This document shows, in pieces, positions 25,588 through 37,536 of a DNA stretch of 64,000 nt. The notes under the pieces were generated by a model, which saw nothing but the letters and a program-made list of their open reading frames with translations, did not search any database and had not been told where the DNA came from. The stretch comes from Jaltomata sinuosa (lineage: Eukaryota > Streptophyta > Magnoliopsida > Solanales > Solanaceae). The DNA is taken from the NCBI GenBank assembly GCA_003996215.1, contig QJPP01007228.1, positions 434,001-498,000 of the forward strand, given 5' to 3'. Position numbers and translations under genes: made by a program. Every line of letters starts with the position of its first letter. Positions within the stretch are counted from its first letter, which is position 1.

Positions 25588-28500
25588 CTATCTCCGGCTT
25601 TTCTTTGACTGTAACCTCTTAAAAGCCATAAACGTCACAGCAGCTGACAGAGAATACCTTGCAAAAAATTAGAGAAGAAGTTAAGAAAAAACACAATGAG
25701 AACAAATTAAAAAAAAAAGAAAATCCAGATCATTCACTAGAGGGTTGTCCCCTAATTTATTCAAGTCTGTAACATGGATCAAACAAACATCCCCATTCCC
25801 TCTATTTGCAGCATTGTCAACAATAGCACTGAAGTTATGTAGGTGTCATTCAATTGAATGCTAATTCTGAGCTATAAACTTCTAAATAATAAGTGTTAGT
25901 AGTTTGTAACATAATAAATAGTAATGAAACTCTTTCATGCATGCGAAGTCTAGTAAAAACAGGAAATGATGCTTGCTAATATATCCAATATTAGCTCACC
26001 AAGACGTGATGAAAAAAGACATGACAATCAACCTAGATGTAAAGAAGTTGGCAAAAGGAAACAAAATATACTAGTGTGATGAAATTTTGATCAAGTTTAG
26101 GAGCACAATTTTCTGGGAGAACGTATACTTCTGATAAACGCATTAGCACTAGACATAGACAAGAAGGGGAAGCAATAAGCTGAGAGGAACGACCAATATA
26201 TCAAGGGTAAAAAACTCAGAAGCATGTATCAGAACATATATCGAACAGGGAATACCATGTAAATGTATAGTTAAGATGATCTTGCGGCATTACAGAACTC
26301 CGAACCAATGTGTTTGTGTCCTTTGGAATTGGATAAGGATTGCTTGGGTCGACATTATCATTGATGGCTTCAATGTAGAGTGTGTTCTCGGGTAGTCCAC
26401 AAGCACGAGCAATGGCTGAAACATCAACATAGAACCACTGGAAGGAGCTGGGATCATTTGCTGGAACAAATATACTGGGTTTCTCACTTCCTCTGATAAC
26501 TCCAATTACTTCTGTGGGTTTAACAGTTGGAACTTGATCCTGTTGATTGAATGTATTGCCATCAGGTGTCATGTTCAGATTACACACAACTTTAATCAGG
26601 ATTTTAAAGTAAGAAAAGAGAATAACCTCTTCTACTTTCTTCTTTTTTGACCCAAACATCCACCAGGAGCTCTTTCCACTCTCTTGAGATGGGGGCACAA
26701 TACTTGAAGGCTGATCATCAGCCGCAGCCACTTCTAAAGACTTGTCTCTCCAATTCCTGGGGACCCATCCCCTATTGACAAGAATTGGTGCCTGCACGCT
26801 GAAAGGAATTTGATATGATTAGACAGAATTAACCACTCACTTTGCTGTCAGACATGAATTTGAAGTGATTCATCTAGTATGATTCAAAATCCTAATGAAA
26901 AGGTGACAAAAACATAAATGCATACAGAAAACTTAATGTTGGAGAAAACCTAGAAGATTGTATAATGGTAGGATTAATATGCATACAAAGGTAAGGAGTG
27001 TAAAAAAGGTAGTAGATGGTGTAAAAATTAGTTGCTAACTGTCTGAAAACCATGAAAAATCGATCAATAAATCCACTCACCTCAATCCTAAACCAATCCG
27101 AAGAGCATTTGAACAAATTAAGAAAAGAGTAACCACAATTCTGTCTGGAAACCATGAAAAATCGATCAATAAATCCACTCACCTCAATCCTAAACCAATC
27201 CGAAGAGCATTTGAACAAATTAAGAAAAGAGTAACTAAAATTCACTGAATCATGAGACGCGCAATGAGAAAGCTGGATAGTATGTAATATAATCTTGTAG
27301 TTGAGCTAATACATACATAGGTGAGTAAAGTGGAGTTATGAGAGGTAATACTTAGTCCCAAAAAAGAAAAAGAAAAAAAATGTATAGTGACATCTCAACT
27401 GATATTCAGGAACTCCCTTTTAACATGTATAGTAGTTGATTATATGTAGACTCTTTTTTTAAAAATAAATCGTAAGTAAGGTAACTAAAGGCAGCCTAAA
27501 TCCTGTTTAACCTACACCGAGATGATTAACAAAGCTTGAGCAAGAAGTACATACCCAAAACAACTAATGCACAAAACTATGTCGACTTAGTCTTATGTAC
27601 ACGTACCTCTTAGGATCATTTGCCAAAGACATGAGAGGAGTAATAACATAGTAACCATTTTCAGTCACTCCTGAAATGCTTCTGGAGCGGGGCCCTATAA
27701 AAATGGACTTCTTCTCATCAAACACTCCTCTACAACATACCCTGCAGAACTCCAAAGAATCCACATTTTCACTTGAAGGGGAAACCTCATTGCAGTTTAG
27801 AGGGTCCATTCGTAATCGATTTTGTCTATACTCAAGCATTTCAATCTGAAAATAGTGATCAATATTACGATTTCTCTCAAGCAATCTTGCATTGACGGGA
27901 ATGAACTAACCAAGCAACACAAAGGCCAAAGCATCCATCAGAAACTAAATTGCATCAATAACACTTTTATCACGTCATCCTTTATTAATTGCATCATTGA
28001 GAAATGAAAGATCTTCTGCAATAACCAAAACAAATGATAGTTTCCGGAAAGACGAGTTAACCTTATCTTGCCTTCTGATGATTTGCCAAGTGCCAAGGCC
28101 AAAGGTGATGACCCCTGGTACGAAAAGCAGTAACTTTGACCATTTTGAAGGTCCGCCTTTCTCTGTGGAATACAAACAAACAGGTAGTGATTCAGATTTC
28201 CTGAATTCCGGAAGGAAGATAAAAAAGATACTCCCTCCGTTCCAAAATAGTTGTCACAATTTCCTTTTCGACAGTCAAACTGTACTAACTTTGATCAACA
28301 TTCTAAGATGTATTTTTTCATCGTAGACATGGGAAAAATTGCAACTTCTAATACTTTCCGTATAATTTTGAATATCCAAATTTTAATTTTAAAATATTGA
28401 ATTAATGTAATTTAATTTAGCTTTGAAAATTAGTCAAATTGACTTTCGAGTAGCAAAACGTGACAACTATTTTGAAAAAATGGAAACGAACTGCAAAAAT

Positions 28501-28673
28501 ATATTGCTTGAGGAAGAAAGGAGAAGGCGGTGACCTGAAGGTTGCGTTTCAGTCACAGAGACGGCAGGAGCTGAAGTAGCGGCGGAGGAGCACCGGAGCT
28601 GCAATGCTTGTTTAGTGTCACCACTTCGCCGGAGAAGATTTCTGGTTAGGGTTTTAGATATGGAAGCTGCCAT
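25588..28673 (-). CDS. SURF1: SURF1-like cytochrome c oxidase assembly protein (334 aa, six exons)
   Basis: Minus-strand exons: 28673-28535, 28162-28062, 27845-27607, 26798-26627, 26539-26256 and 25657-25588. Phases match throughout, giving 334 aa. Residues 1-46 are Ser/Arg-rich and lack acids at the start (MAASISKTLTRNLLRR), typical of a mitochondrial presequence. The first membrane segment is about residues 57-73 (LLLFVPGVITFGLGTWQ, with the conserved GxxxxxLGxWQ pattern). SURF1 blocks follow: EMLEYRQNRL, RGVFDEKKSIFIGPRS, GYYVITPL, ILVNRGWVPRNW, VIGVIRGSEKPS, QWFYVD and PQDHLNYTFTWYSLS. The last block leads into the second membrane segment (about 312-326) and a basic tail. SURF1 acts in the inner mitochondrial membrane in complex IV assembly, probably at the haem a step. 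An in-frame ATG 17 codons upstream (28724) is less likely as the start because the family begins at the later Met. An oddity is a recent 102-bp duplication in intron 3. Confidence 0.93.
27039..27236. repeat. Recent 102-bp tandem duplication in SURF1 intron 3
   Basis: Two copies begin ctgtctg at 27039 and 27141 and are almost identical through aaccatgaaaaatcgatcaa and accaatccgaagagcatttg to agaaaagagtaac. The intron (26799-27606) tolerates the change, since neither splice site is touched. Confidence 0.92.
28231..28492. mobile_element. Stowaway-like MITE in SURF1 intron 1
   Basis: The left end reads ctccctccgttccaaaatag after TA at 28229-28230. The inverse words gtgacaactattttgaaa and atggaaacga close it near 28492. 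The right terminus is degraded, so the edge is approximate. It fills most of intron 1 (28163-28534). Confidence 0.75.
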
Positions 28674-28816
28674 GATCGTACTGGAGCTACCATTCGAAAT
28701 GTCGTCGTTTTGACTGAAATGCAATCAGAGTTAAAAAAATTATGGGCGAATATGAAAATTACAGAACACTTTGAGGGCTTAATGGTAATTACACCTGAAC
28801 TGAAATACGACTAAAA

Positions 28817-28856
28817 GGCCCATTCGCCTGACGGGGCTACAAGCCCAACTAGCCCA
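28817..28856. promoter_or_regulatory. Three site II (TGGGCY) elements upstream of SURF1
   Basis: On the minus strand TGGGCY occurs three times: complements of ggccca at 28817-28822, agccca at 28842-28847 and agccca at 28851-28856. They lie about 145-185 bp upstream of the SURF1 start. Site II elements bind TCP-type factors and are known to be over-represented in promoters of plant respiratory-chain and ribosomal-protein genes, which fits a complex IV assembly factor. Because the motif works in either direction, a divergent transcript to the right is also possible. Confidence 0.6.
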
Positions 28857-28861
28857 AATAC

Positions 28862-30151
28862 TAGGGCTCTTTTCACTTCACCCTTTATAAAATCTCAGAT
28901 CGAATATCGTATTTGTAATTTGGTCTTCTTCTGCCGCCGCGCCGGCCATCCTCTCCATTCTCTTAGCCGGAGATCTTCTGTACGCAAATTATTTTTATAT
29001 TATTTATGTTATAGAAAAGGCAATCAGTGTGCAAATTGCGCTTTGAAAAAAGAGTAGCGCAATCAGCCGCTTACGTTGCCGATAACATCTATGAGTTTAT
29101 ATGCTTGCATGTGCCGTTCTTTATTACGGCTTGTGCACTATTAAGCTCGTAAATCCTTCCTCCTTTTTTTTTACATCAAGATTTGTGTAGCTATTTTTCA
29201 CTTAAATTTACAAAAATAGGAGACTAATTTATTACATTTATTGTGCGTGCCTTGCGGCGCCATTAGAGAAGATCATTCTCGCTTCCAGATTGCACAAGCA
29301 TAAGGAGGATGGTAATCTTGTGTTGTAAGAATAGTTTGTGGCACTAGTAATGCGACCTAGTGATTAACGAAGACGGTCGAGGATTATGAGCTTTCGGTTC
29401 AATTTGTTCAAAATTTTTGTCACAAAAATTATTTGATACTTGTGTTTGTGCAGTCGAGGTAATCGATATTTTGTAAAATTAGAATTTACTGGGCACAGTA
29501 TTTTATGAGGAAATGTGGTAAAAAATCACTTACAAATTTGAAATTAAGTAAGTGGTTTTTTAAATCTCTTACGTGTAAAAAATGAAATCTCTTGTAAAAA
29601 AGTCATAGCCCCCGTTTGGCAACATTTATGATTCAAACTCGTGATTCCGAAGACAGCTTGAGCACCCTTCGACGCTGGGCTAGCCTCTCAGTTTGTGCCA
29701 ACGGTGTTTAAATTAGAGAATATAGCCATATTAGACAGTACTATTTGACTTATATACACAACTAAATTTTTCCGTGAAGGATTTTCGACTGACCATCCTT
29801 CCATGCCAGTAACTCCACCTTTGCCAGTCCACCATAGTTTGTTTAAATCGAGTAAATTACTTGCCATCTTCACAAATTTATAGGGTCTATATTTACATGA
29901 CAGAGAAAAATAATTTATTTTTTTATGTCAAAAAGTTTTATGACAAATTTAGTTGAGTGATTTTACAAGAGAATAACTCTAAGTTGAGTGATCTTATAGA
30001 TATCAAACAAAGTTCAATGACTTTACAAGATAAATTCTCATAGTTGAGTGACTTTTTGAGATATTAATGTTATCCTGATAAATCAGTTGCAACCAGGGAA
30101 CCGCATTATTACTTGAAACAAAGGAACAAAGTTTGAAGCCTATTTCTACTA
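28862..30151. other. Intergenic DNA between SURF1 and the CYP71D cluster
   Basis: 28880-28990 is pyrimidine-rich and GC-richer (ctgccgccgcgccggccatc) and looks like a 5' leader on plus with a possible donor at about 28979. I found no convincing coding continuation except a 20-codon frame at 29266-29328. The rest is AT-rich spacer. Confidence 0.4.
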
Positions 30152-31810
30152 TTAAGAGACACCAAAAGGAGTAGCAATTAAACAAAGATCATCCTTTCTT
30201 CTTGCAGTTATTCCATCTGTTTCCATCATATCAAAATTCTCCAGAGGGCCTTCAAAAGGAGTCTTCCAATTGAAGTGATAAAGCAACTGAGCTAAAGGAT
30301 GTTCTACATTCATTAAGCCAAATAACCACCCTGGACACATTCTTCTTCCTGCGCCAAAGGGAATAAATTCAAAATGATTTCCTCGAAAATCAATAGAATT
30401 ATTATCAAATCTCTCGGGGATAAAGCTTTCTGGATTATGCCAATATTCAGGATCTCTTCCGATTGCCCATGCATTTATTAGGACTCTCGTTTTGGTAGGT
30501 ATGGTGTATTTTCCAATTCTTGTTTCTTCTCTACATTCCCTTGGCAATAATAAAGGAAATGGAGGGTGCAACCTTAGTGTTTCTTTAATCACTAATTTTA
30601 GGTACTTTAACTCTTCTAGATCAGTATCTTCAAATATTTTCTTTCCCTTAAGGACTTCTCTAACTTCAAGTTGTGCTTTAGCCATGATACTTGGATTTCT
30701 TATCAATTCCGCCAATGCCCAAATAATTGTTGCAGATGATGTTTCAGCTCCTGCTATGAACATGTCCTGCATGTAACTAAAAATATTGAGATAAACCTAG
30801 TTTTTAACGTTTTGATATTATACTATAGAATAAAAAATAACCTCATACTAATAAATAATAAAAAGAAAAAAGAAAAGAGGATGATATATTTTATATGGCA
30901 ATAAACTTACGAAAATAACTGCTTTGATATTATTATTTGTGATGGGAGTTCCCAATTCACCACTATCCATGACACGCAGTAGAACATCGACTAAATCTTC
31001 CTCTCCAGACTCACTATTGCCCTTCTTACCATTTGCTCGATTTTCCCCATGTTCATTAATGATATTCTCCAAAATCACATCTGCTTCTTTGTGAACCTTC
31101 AATATTTTTGACTTCAATCCACAAATCCCATGAAGCCATTTTTGGGATGGAAATAAATCAGCCCAATCAGTTCCGGCAGCTAATGATGCGACATCCTTAA
31201 TCAACATTATCAACTTATCTTGACCATGTATTATTTTTCCAAAAGCCGACCTACAAGTTACAGAACCTGTAAACCAAAATATTTTATCTGACAAGTTGAT
31301 TAGTGAGTTAGGCATGGAATTAATCGATGAAATAAGACTTGACATCTCTGCTTGTCGAATTGAATCAAATGATTTGACCATCTTTGTGCTAAGAAGTTCC
31401 ACGATGCACACTTTGCACATGTTTCTCCAGTAATCACCATATGGACATGTTCCAATGTCCGAATAATTGTACATGATAATTTCTCCGACCATTAATTGAG
31501 GCCTAGTAGCAAAATTAAGGTCTTGAATTTTCATGATTTGCTTTGCTATATCAGGTGAAGATACAATAACGCGTGATACTTCTCCAAGACGTAAATGAAA
31601 GATTGGCCCATACCTTTGCGATAGATTTCTAAAAGTATGATGTGGAAGGCGACCATTCATTAACTGGTGCAAGTTCCCAATAAAAGGTAGCCTCCATGGC
31701 CCTGGAGGCAATCTTTTGTCAAAGGTTTTTGATTCCTTCCATAAATGAAGAATAAAAGAAAAGAATAACAAGAGTGAAGTGAAGATGAAAAGTAAGTATT
31801 GTGTCTCCAT
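30152..31810 (-). CDS. CYP71D: CYP71D-type cytochrome P450 (504 aa, two exons), copy A
   Basis: Exon 1 is 31810-30911 and exon 2 is 30766-30152, joined in phase 0 to give 504 aa, the normal length for CYP71. An N-terminal membrane anchor (about residues 5-24) is followed by the hinge RLPPGPWRLPFIGNLH. The I-helix AGAETSSA lies at about 305-312, KETLR at 361-365, PERF at 417-420, and the haem-binding FGAGRRMCPG has its Cys at about 444. These P450s are ER-anchored monooxygenases, and Solanaceae CYP71D members include sesquiterpene hydroxylases of phytoalexin synthesis. The substrate here cannot be read from the sequence. Oddity: in the C-helix, WRNMR of the other copies is WRNMC here (Arg132 to Cys, codon CGC to TGC). 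This residue normally contacts a haem propionate, so activity may be reduced. The TATA region has been displaced by an insertion of about 690 bp. Confidence 0.92.
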
Positions 31811-31876
31811 ATATATATCTCAAAAAGGAAATGATCCTATATTTACATTATGAATATTTGAAGAGGAGAGCTAGCA

Positions 31877-32568
31877 TAAATATTGAACTGGTAACAAATT
31901 TGGCAAAACAGGGTGGGTGGGTGTGGGTGTGGTGTGGATAATTTCTAGATCATTGGCGTGCGCCCGCAAGATTGACTTATATTTAGCAGACTCAATTATT
32001 GGATATGTATTAGGATTTTTTAAACCAATAATTAAATAAGATCCTATATTACTAAATATATACTCCCTCCGTTTCAAATTGATTGACCTATTTTGACTTG
32101 TAGCCCTTTCCGTCCTATCAAATTTAATAGTACAGTTTTTATATAAATTTTATGCAATTTATGTGCACTTTATTAGAACCACGATATACATATATATCCA
32201 CAAATAGTGATCGATCTTAACAATTTCTTTGTCAAGCAATCTTGTAAATCCATAAAATCATTAAACATGATTGTGAAAAAAAAATCTCCCCAAATATATA
32301 GAGGCTTATAAATTGTTGTTTTTATTACTCCTCTTCACATTTACATATTCATTATATTAAAAATATATTTTTTATTTTTATTCTTAGCATTAATTATTTA
32401 TTCTCAAATCATCTTTCAAAACCCAAGACTAAATATTAATTAATATAAGTATGGTGATAAAACACCTGAATCATTATAAAAATGGATTCAAACCTCCAAT
32501 ATAATAAAAGAAGATAAATGATAGGAAGCTGAACACAAGCATTGCTCAACTTTTTTTCTTTCTTTGAG
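31877..32568. other. Insertion splitting the promoter of CYP71D copy A
   Basis: Compared with copies B and D, the promoter words ending agaaatatac (minus strand, near 32569) and starting gctagct (near 31876) should be adjacent. Here about 690 bp separate them. The inserted DNA includes a half Stowaway (tactccctccgtttcaaatt at about 32060-32110) and G/T-rich gggtgggtgggtgtgggtg. I could not find a target duplication, so the nature of the insertion is open. Confidence 0.6.
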
Positions 32569-33932
32569 GTATATTTCTTTTTTTCCGAAGCTCAATGTTA
32601 CATATATTGATGAGCTGATTAGGCTGGCTCTACAAGCTTTAAAAAAGCATGTATAGGTTATAGGTATTTTTTTTAAAAAAAAAATATTGAGTATTATTTG
32701 TAGATATATATAATTTTTCATATATAAGGTAAGAATTATTAGAAGAAGTTTGACACATTTAGATTTCTATTTCCTCTGGATCACTTTACTTGTTATTTTT
32801 GCTAAAAATAGATGATCTAAAATAGTTGTTATTTTAAAAAAATCAAGGTATAATTAGTTGTTTGTTTTTATCTTTATTCTTAGTCATAAATATGAAGAGA
32901 TATTAATGTAGTGCAAAAGAATAAGTATTAAATATTGAGGAGTAGATAATTTAGTCAAATTACACTTTAGTTAATATTTTTCCTACAGACGTGTAAACCA
33001 AAAATCTGACAAGTAAAATGATCAAGAATAAGTATGTCTAAAAAAAATTTAAATGCATTGACTATAATATACTTCATAAAAGAAATTAAAGATTAAAACC
33101 TCCATTTAATTTTGACTTTAGACCGATAATGTGCTTAAGCCGCCTAGAGATCATCCGAAAATAGGCATTCAATGAACTAATATCCACACATTCAATGGGG
33201 ACCCTTATGCGTGCAAAGCGACGGCAAAATTGACTTTTGTTTAGTACGCTTTGTTTTCCGATTTAGACAAGTTAAAAGCAGCCTCAATTATTGGGATATT
33301 TACTATAATAATATCCCACTTTCAAGACAAAATGAAAAATTATTTGCAGAGGTAAAATCAATATTTGAAAATTATGATACTATTAAAAAGATGACAAAAA
33401 TCGATCTTAAAAAGTTGACTTCAAAGGAGGTTGGAAAAAAACTGATCTCATGAGATTGGTTTTTTTGTACTAAAATCGACTATTGAGGGTCAGTTTTTTT
33501 TTTTTGAAAGAATAGTTTGCAAACTCCCATACACCATCTAGTTTGTGGTTAATAACTTGAATGTTGCAGTGATGCAGGAGTCTAGTAGTCAATGAACCCG
33601 AGTATAAATTTTGATGATGAAGTTCAAATTTCAGGATTGATTAGGTCCTAGTTCATAGAACTATATGAACAGCTTGATAGATACACAACAAAATTCTTTT
33701 CTTTTCCTCACTAGCTAGCTAGGTCAGATTTAGGTTTATTGAGGCACACAAAAGTGCTCTAAGCAACAAATAGTTATGAAATTTCAAGAAGCTAAATTCA
33801 CAAAATCATTATCTTCTAATAGTTATGAGGACAAGTTATAGTAAAATAAGTACTATTATCTTCTAATTTATCACTTGCATGCAGATAAACCAGTTGCAAC
33901 CAGGGAACAAAGTTTGAAGTCTATTTCTACTA
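32569..33932. other. Spacer between CYP71D copies A and B, partly duplicated
   Basis: 32569-32640 holds the displaced TATA-proximal sequence of copy A. 33170-33240 (tccacacattcaatggggac, gtgcaaagcgac) is repeated upstream of copy B at 35760-35850. 33850-33932 matches the 3' flank of copy A near 30075-30151. These shared flanks show that the duplication unit included non-coding DNA. I recognise no other gene, and the 80-codon frame at 33211 has no known domain. Confidence 0.6.
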
Positions 33933-35606
33933 TTAAGAGAGACCAAAAGGAGAGGCAATTAAACAAAGATCATCCTTTCTTCTTGCAGTTGCTCCATCTG
34001 TTTCCGTCATATCAATATTCTCTAGAGGAGATTCACAAGGAGTCTTCCAATCGAAGTTATAAAGCAACTGAGCTAAAGGATATTCTACGTTCGATAAGCC
34101 GAATAACAACCCTGGACACATTCTTCTTCCTGCGCCAAACGGAATAAATTCAAAATGATTTCCTCGAAAATCAATAGAATTATTGTCAAATCTCTCAGGG
34201 ATAAAGCTTTCTGAATTATGCCAATATTCAGGATCTCTTCCGATTGCCCATACATTCACCAGGACTCTAGTTTTAATAGGTATAGTGTATTTGCCAATTC
34301 TTGTTTCTTGTCTACATTCCCTTGGAAGTAACAAAGGAAGTGGAGCATGCAACCTTAATGTTTCTTTAATCACTAATTTTAGATACTTCAACTGTTCTAG
34401 ATCAGTTTCCTCAAATATTTTCTTTCCCTTCAAAATTTCTCTAACTTCAAGTTGTGCTTTAGCCATGATGCTTGGATTTCTTATCATTTCTGTCAATACC
34501 CAAATAATTGTTGCAGATGATGTTTCAGCTCCTGCTAAGAACATGTCCTGCATGTAATTAAAAATATTAAAATATACCTAACTGTTAACGTTTTAATATA
34601 ATAGTATACTCTAGAATAAAAAATAAACTCAAATTTTTAATACTAATAAATAATAAAATGAAAAAAAGGAAAGAGAATGAGATGTTTTATGTGGCACTAA
34701 ACTTACTAAAATAACTGCTTTGATATTATTATTCGTGATGGGAGTTCCCAATTCACCACTCTCCATGACTCGCAGTAGAACATCGATTAGATCTTCACCT
34801 CCAGACTCACTATTGCCCTTCTTACCATTTGCTCGATTTTCTCGATGTTCATCAATGATATTCTCCAAAATTACATCTACTTCTTTGTGAACGTTTGATA
34901 TTTTTGACTTCAATCCACAAATCCCGTGAAGCCATTTTCGAGAAGGAAATAAATCAGCCAAGTCAAATCCGCCAGCTAATAATATGATATCCTTTATCAA
35001 CATTATCAACTTATCTTGATCATGAATTATTTTTCCAAAGGCGGACCTACAAGTTACACAACTTGTAAACCAAAATATTTTATCTGACAAGTTGGTTAAT
35101 GAGTCGGGCCTGGAATTAATCGATGAAATAAGACTCGACATCTCTTCTTGTCGAATTGAATCAAATGATTTGACCATCTTTGTGCTAAGAAGTTCCACGA
35201 TGCACACTTTGCGCATGTTTCTCCAGTAATCACCATATGGACATGTTCCAATGTCCGAATAATTGTACATAATAATTTCACCGACCATTAATTGAGGCCT
35301 AGTAGCAAAATTAAGGTCTTGAATTTTCATGATTTCTTTTGCTATATCAGCTGAAGATACAACAATGAGTGATACTTCTCCAAGACGTAAATGAAAGATT
35401 GGCCCATACCTTTGCGATAGATTTCTAAAAGTATGATGTGGAAGGCGACCATTCATTAACTGGTGCAAGTTTCCGATAAAAGGTAGCCTCCATGGCCCTG
35501 GAGGCAGTCTTTTGTTGAAGGTTTTTGATTCCTTCCATATAAGAAGGATGAAATAAAGGAATAATAAGAGTGAAATGAAGATGAAAAGTAAATGTTGTGT
35601 CTCCAT
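33933..35606 (-). CDS. CYP71D: CYP71D-type cytochrome P450 (504 aa, two exons), copy B
   Basis: Exon 1 is 35606-34707 and exon 2 is 34547-33933, joined in phase 0 for 504 aa. All P450 landmarks are intact: N-terminal anchor, RLPPGPWRLPFIGNLH hinge, C-helix WRNMR, I-helix AGAETSSA, KETLR, PERF and FGAGRRMCPG. It is the tandem duplicate of copy A, with start codons 3.8 kb apart on the same strand and very similar proteins. Several substitutions in exon 1 lie in the regions that usually shape the active site (for example DIILLAGGFDLAD against DVASLAAGTDWAD in copy A), so substrate preference may differ. The conserved promoter words (agaaatatac, gctagctttcctcttca) are undisturbed upstream. Expected location and chemistry are as for copy A, and the substrate is not determinable. 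Confidence 0.94.
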
Positions 35607-35886
35607 ATATATATACTCGGAAAGGAAATGATTCTATATTGATATTATGAATGTATGAAGAGGAAAGCTAGTAGTATATTTCTTATTTCCCCCTTTTGAG
35701 AAGCTCAACATTACATATATTGATGAACTTATCATAAGACAGTAGGTACGCATGAATTAATATCCACACATTCAATGGGGACTCCTATGATTTTTATGCA
35801 GTAGATATTTTCAAGATCATTGGCGTGCAAAGCGACTGCAATTGACTTTTAAATTTATACGAGTTAAAAGTTAAAATAAGTATACT

Positions 35887-35980
35887 CAATAAGTTATTTA
35901 CTGGGATTTTAATTTCCATAACAAAATAAATAAATAAGTTATTTACTGGGATTTTAATTTCCATAACAAAATAAATAAAT
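35887..35980. repeat. 44-bp tandem duplication
   Basis: Two copies contain aagttatttactgggatttt followed by aatttccataacaaaataaa. They begin at 35891 and 35935 and are identical over most of their length, so the event is recent. The repeat lies upstream of copy B. Confidence 0.9.
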
Positions 35981-36690
35981 ATAGATATTTCTCCTTAGTT
36001 ACCAAACATAGCAAGTTTTTTACAATTTGTAGAGATATGGGGAAAAGAGCTTTTGCGTAGTCTCCTTTCAAGTTTAGTACAATTTTATAAAAAATTTATG
36101 CAATTTATAAATACTTTATCAGAATCACGATATACATACAATTTATACACAAAGTTACATGTAATATTCCAGAAAACCTAACTTATACAAAATTCATATT
36201 GTTAAACACTTATTTCATATAAAATGTTCACAATATTTATACATGAAATTGAGAGTGAGATTTATAGCCGTGAGTGAAATTCGAAGCGTAATTATATATA
36301 CATTCCAAAAAAGCACCTTCTATGTTATGATAAACGAAAAGCTCTTGCTATATTTGATAATTATGTGTTGTTTTGTATGCATAAAAACATTTCATGCATG
36401 TCTCATTTTTACCAACTAAGTGTAGACGAGTTAAAATAAGTCTTGAATTAGCAACATTTAAGTTGAACAGGGCTATTGAATAACCCGAACAAGGCTATTA
36501 AAAGAAGTCAACCTTACAAGATGGAATTTCACCTACTTGATGTTGAACAAGGCTATTTAATATGAGGGTGTAATTTCAAATTATGTCAATCGTGATATTG
36601 GCTTGGCACATCATTTTAGAGTTTGTTGATATTGTGGATGAAAGTCCTGTAGGTACACTTCTGAGTAATGATTAGGACATGTAAAGATAA
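35981..36690. other. AT-rich spacer at the axis of the CYP71D cluster
   Basis: I see no gene here. The phrase gaacaaggctatt recurs three times at about 36460-36560. The region leads into a hAT relic. Confidence 0.4.
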
Positions 36691-36702
36691 TTACAAATTT
36701 TT

Positions 36703-37536
36703 TTGAAATGTTTCCAGCTTACTTTGAAGATATCTGAATCACAATATGTTACATCAAAATTTTATCTTCTTGAAATTTGCCAAGTTGGTGTTTACTTGAC
36801 AAAATTGATATTAAATGAAGATATTGTTTTGAGTGAAATGACAAAGAAGACGAGTGAAAAATTTGAGAAATATGAGGGTGGTACAGAAAAATTGAGTAAG
36901 ATGATTTTCATAATCTTGTGTTTTGGATCCTCGCTACAAATTCAGCATTCTTAGTTTTGCACTTAAGAAGATGTTTGGGGACAAGTGGTTAGTTATAGAA
37001 AGTAATGTGTGAAAGTACATGAAATCATTATTTAATGAGTATGCAAAGACTGCTTCAAAAAAATTAAGGTGGTCAACTTTCTTCAACAAAAGTGGAAGCT
37101 TTCCGGTTCAAGGTGTATACCTATATAGGAGATTTTGGTGACTTCAATGAGGAATTATTTAGACATACATCTGAAAGTGGAGGTGTAGATTCTAAGTCAG
37201 ATTTGAAAAAATATCTTGCAGAAGATATTAAAATTGGAAAAGCATATTTTGATGTATTGATTTGGTGGAAAGTTAACTCACCTAAATTTCCCTTTCTTTC
37301 TGAGATGGCTCGAGACGTGTTAGTTATTTCTATTTCAAATGTGGCATCTGAATGTGCTTTTAGTACTAGAGAGTGCATTCTTGATTCGTTTAGGAGTTCA
37401 TTACCTCCTAAAGTGGTACAAGCTCTAGCATGCCTTAAAGATTGACGTTGGAGTGAACCACAACCTATAAGTATTGAGGAAGATTTAGATTTTCTCGAGC
37501 AACTTGAACAAGATAAGAAAAGATCGTTGGATTGAT
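36703..37536 (+). pseudogene. hAT transposase relic, C-terminal half
   Basis: Two reading frames broken by indels carry the end of a plant hAT transposase. The first (36703-36954) includes MTKKTSEKFEKYEGG. The second (37092-37445, then past an in-frame stop to about 37536) holds the C-terminal dimerisation region: LKKYLAEDI, FDVLIWWKVNSPKFPFLSEM, ARDVLVISISNVASECAFS and a final ALACLKDW block. Frameshifts near 36940 and 37100 and the stop at 37443 make it non-functional. The N-terminal half is not upstream. It lies between the two oppositely oriented halves of the CYP71D cluster. Confidence 0.85.

Noticed and set aside
28674..28724. N-terminal extension of SURF1 from an upstream in-frame ATG
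   Set aside because: The extension MHFSQNDDISNGSSSTI is acidic and unlike a presequence. The family start and the Arg/Ser-rich presequence fit the ATG at 28673.
30492..30776. Antisense frames over the P450 exon 2 (also at 34183-34557 and 45622-45912)
   Set aside because: They recur because the P450 copies are similar. They are mirror frames of a conserved exon, not genes.
33211..33453. 80-codon plus-strand frame between P450 copies A and B
   Set aside because: It has no recognisable domain, its first part overlaps duplicated flank sequence, and its codon use is dominated by AT-rich Lys/Asn/Ile.
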